In this document: positions 4,816 to 5,684 of the stretch, one piece after another | Position numbering within the stretch: position 1 is the first letter of the stretch | Layout of the letters: the number at the start of each line of letters is the position of its first letter | From: Thermaerobacter marianensis | GTDB lineage: Bacteria > Bacillota > Sulfobacillia > DYIH01 | Reading direction: 5' to 3' | Length of the DNA stretch: 5,684 nt | NCBI GenBank assembly: GCA_020723785.1 | Contig: DYIH01000022.1 | Coordinates: forward strand, 1-5,684 | Position numbers and translations under genes: made by a program | Notes under the pieces: model-generated | The model's input: only the letters and a program-made list of their open reading frames with translations | Databases searched by the model: none | Told to the model about the DNA's origin: nothing

Positions 4816-5684
4816 CTAGCCGCTCTTCTGATGGGCCTCGCGGAGGCCGCGCCTCCACAGCCCGAATTCGATGCTGTCGGCCAGGGCCTGCCAGCTGGCC
4901 TCGATGATGTTCTCCGAAACACCGATGGTGCTCCACGTCTCGTGCTCGTCCCCGCTCTCGATGAGCACGCGCACCTTGGCGGCGGTCCCCTCCTTCTCGT
5001 CCAACACGCGCACCTTGTAGTCCACCAGCTTGATCTTTTTGAGGGCCGGGTAGACACCCTCCAGTGCCTTGCGCAGGGCGTTGTCAAGGGCGCCGACGGG
5101 GCCGTCGCCCTCGGCGGCCGTGTGGTATGTCCGATCGCCGGCACGCAGCTTGACGGTGGCTTCGGCGTAGGCTGGACCATCCGGCCGCTTTTCGACGATG
5201 ACCCGGAAGCCCTCGAGGTCGAAGAAGCGGGGGAAGCCGCCGGCCGCCCTGCGCGCCAGGAGTTCGAGGGAGGCCTCGGCCGCCTCGAAGTGGTAGCCCT
5301 GGTACTCCAGTTCCTTGATCCGGTCCAGCAGTTCCCGCGTGGTCGCGTCGCCCTTCTCCAGGCCCAGGTCCTTGTCCCGGGAAAGGTACTGCAGGTTGGA
5401 GCGTCCGGCCAGTTCGGAGACGACGACGCGGCGGGCGTTGCCCACCCGCTCCGGGTCGATGTGCTCGTAGGTACGGCTATCCTTCAGAACGGCGCTGACG
5501 TGGACGCCCCCCTTGTGGGCGAAAGCGTTGGCGCCGACGTAGGGCAGCGACGGGTCGGGGGCGCGGTTGGCCACCTCGCTGACGAAGTGGGAGAGCTGGG
5601 TCAGGCCGGCCAGGTTCCCCTGTTCCAGGCAGTCGAATCCCATCTTGAGGCGCAGGTTGGGGACGATCGTGCACAGGTTGGCGT
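4816..5684 (-). CDS. cimA: Citramalate synthase, C-terminal part (gene runs off the right edge)
   Basis: CimA condenses pyruvate with acetyl-CoA to (R)-citramalate, the threonine-independent entry to isoleucine synthesis. About 288 residues are visible, roughly the second half of a protein usually near 530. The frame is open to the right edge: before the Met at 5643 it reads ANLCTIVPNLRLK, matching the family's GNANL block, so that Met is not the start. Seen next are GANAFAHKGGVHVSAV (50-65 of the visible part), HIDPERVGN (74-82) and VSELAGRSN (88-96). After these comes the C-terminal LeuA-like regulatory/dimerisation domain, from about residue 160 (FFDLEGFRVIVEK) to the end, including VKLRAGDRTYHTAAEGDGPV and WSTIGVSENIIEASWQAL. 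This arrangement, with the EYQGYHFEAAEAS helix, resembles the CimA branch (TIGR00977) more than 2-isopropylmalate synthase. The catalytic TIM-barrel start with its HxH metal ligands lies outside the window. ylxP follows by five bases, suggesting cotranscription. Confidence 0.88.
   Translation of the reverse strand, partial: ANLCTIVPNLRLKMGFDCLEQGNLAGLTQLSHFVSEVANRAPDPSLPYVGANAFAHKGGVHVSAVLKDSRTYEHIDPERVGNARRVVVSELAGRSNLQYLSRDKDLGLEKGDATTRELLDRIKELEYQGYHFEAAEASLELLARRAAGGFPRFFDLEGFRVIVEKRPDGPAYAEATVKLRAGDRTYHTAAEGDGPVGALDNALRKALEGVYPALKKIKLVDYKVRVLDEKEGTAAKVRVLIESGDEHETWSTIGVSENIIEASWQALADSIEFGLWRRGLREAHQKSG

Noticed and set aside
4346..4819. Plus-strand open frame opposite ylxP
   Set aside because: It is antisense to ylxP, and its upstream part in the spacer has no coding-like composition or ribosome-binding site.
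4811..4936. Longer start for ylxP at 4936
   Set aside because: The added residues are an out-of-frame reading of cimA and show no family similarity. DUF503 proteins begin at the MIVAACTLDL strand.

Overview
The window is a chromosomal piece of a GC-rich bacterium. It holds seven protein genes, one of them cut by the right edge, and a clear cyclic di-AMP (ydaO/yuaA-type) riboswitch. Coding stretches favour G or C at the third codon position. The leader between the dismutase gene and the peptidase gene is noticeably AT-rich. I see no mobile element, CRISPR array, tRNA or rRNA. The phylum is not determinable by eye. A ydaO riboswitch upstream of a cell-wall peptidase, YlxP, CimA and a short MetF-type reductase would fit a high-GC Firmicutes-like or other deep-branching, partly anaerobic lineage, but this is inference.

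Layout, left to right. Positions 1-133 hold no convincing gene. An unrecognised 121-residue protein (134-499, +) converges on a minus-strand pair: metF-type methylenetetrahydrofolate reductase (2170 down to 1286) followed almost without gap by pxpA, 5-oxoprolinase subunit A (1280 down to 534). Divergent from metF is an Fe/Mn superoxide dismutase gene (2432-3031, +) with its own sigma-70-like promoter. After it come a G-quadruplex-type G-run and a strong intrinsic terminator. An AT-rich leader then carries a promoter and the riboswitch aptamer (about 3297-3421), which ends two bases before the Shine-Dalgarno sequence of a secreted M23 (LytM-type) peptidoglycan endopeptidase (3440-4312, +). The right end holds a minus-strand pair, citramalate synthase cimA (partial) followed by ylxP/DUF503.

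How the parts relate. The riboswitch and M23 gene form one regulatory unit: c-di-AMP, a second messenger of cell-wall and osmotic state, probably tunes production of a wall-cutting enzyme. The other genes are housekeeping metabolism: one-carbon units, 5-oxoproline scavenging, isoleucine precursor synthesis and superoxide defence. The best candidates for something unusual are the aptamer placed directly against the ribosome-binding site with no terminator between them, and the unknown first gene.
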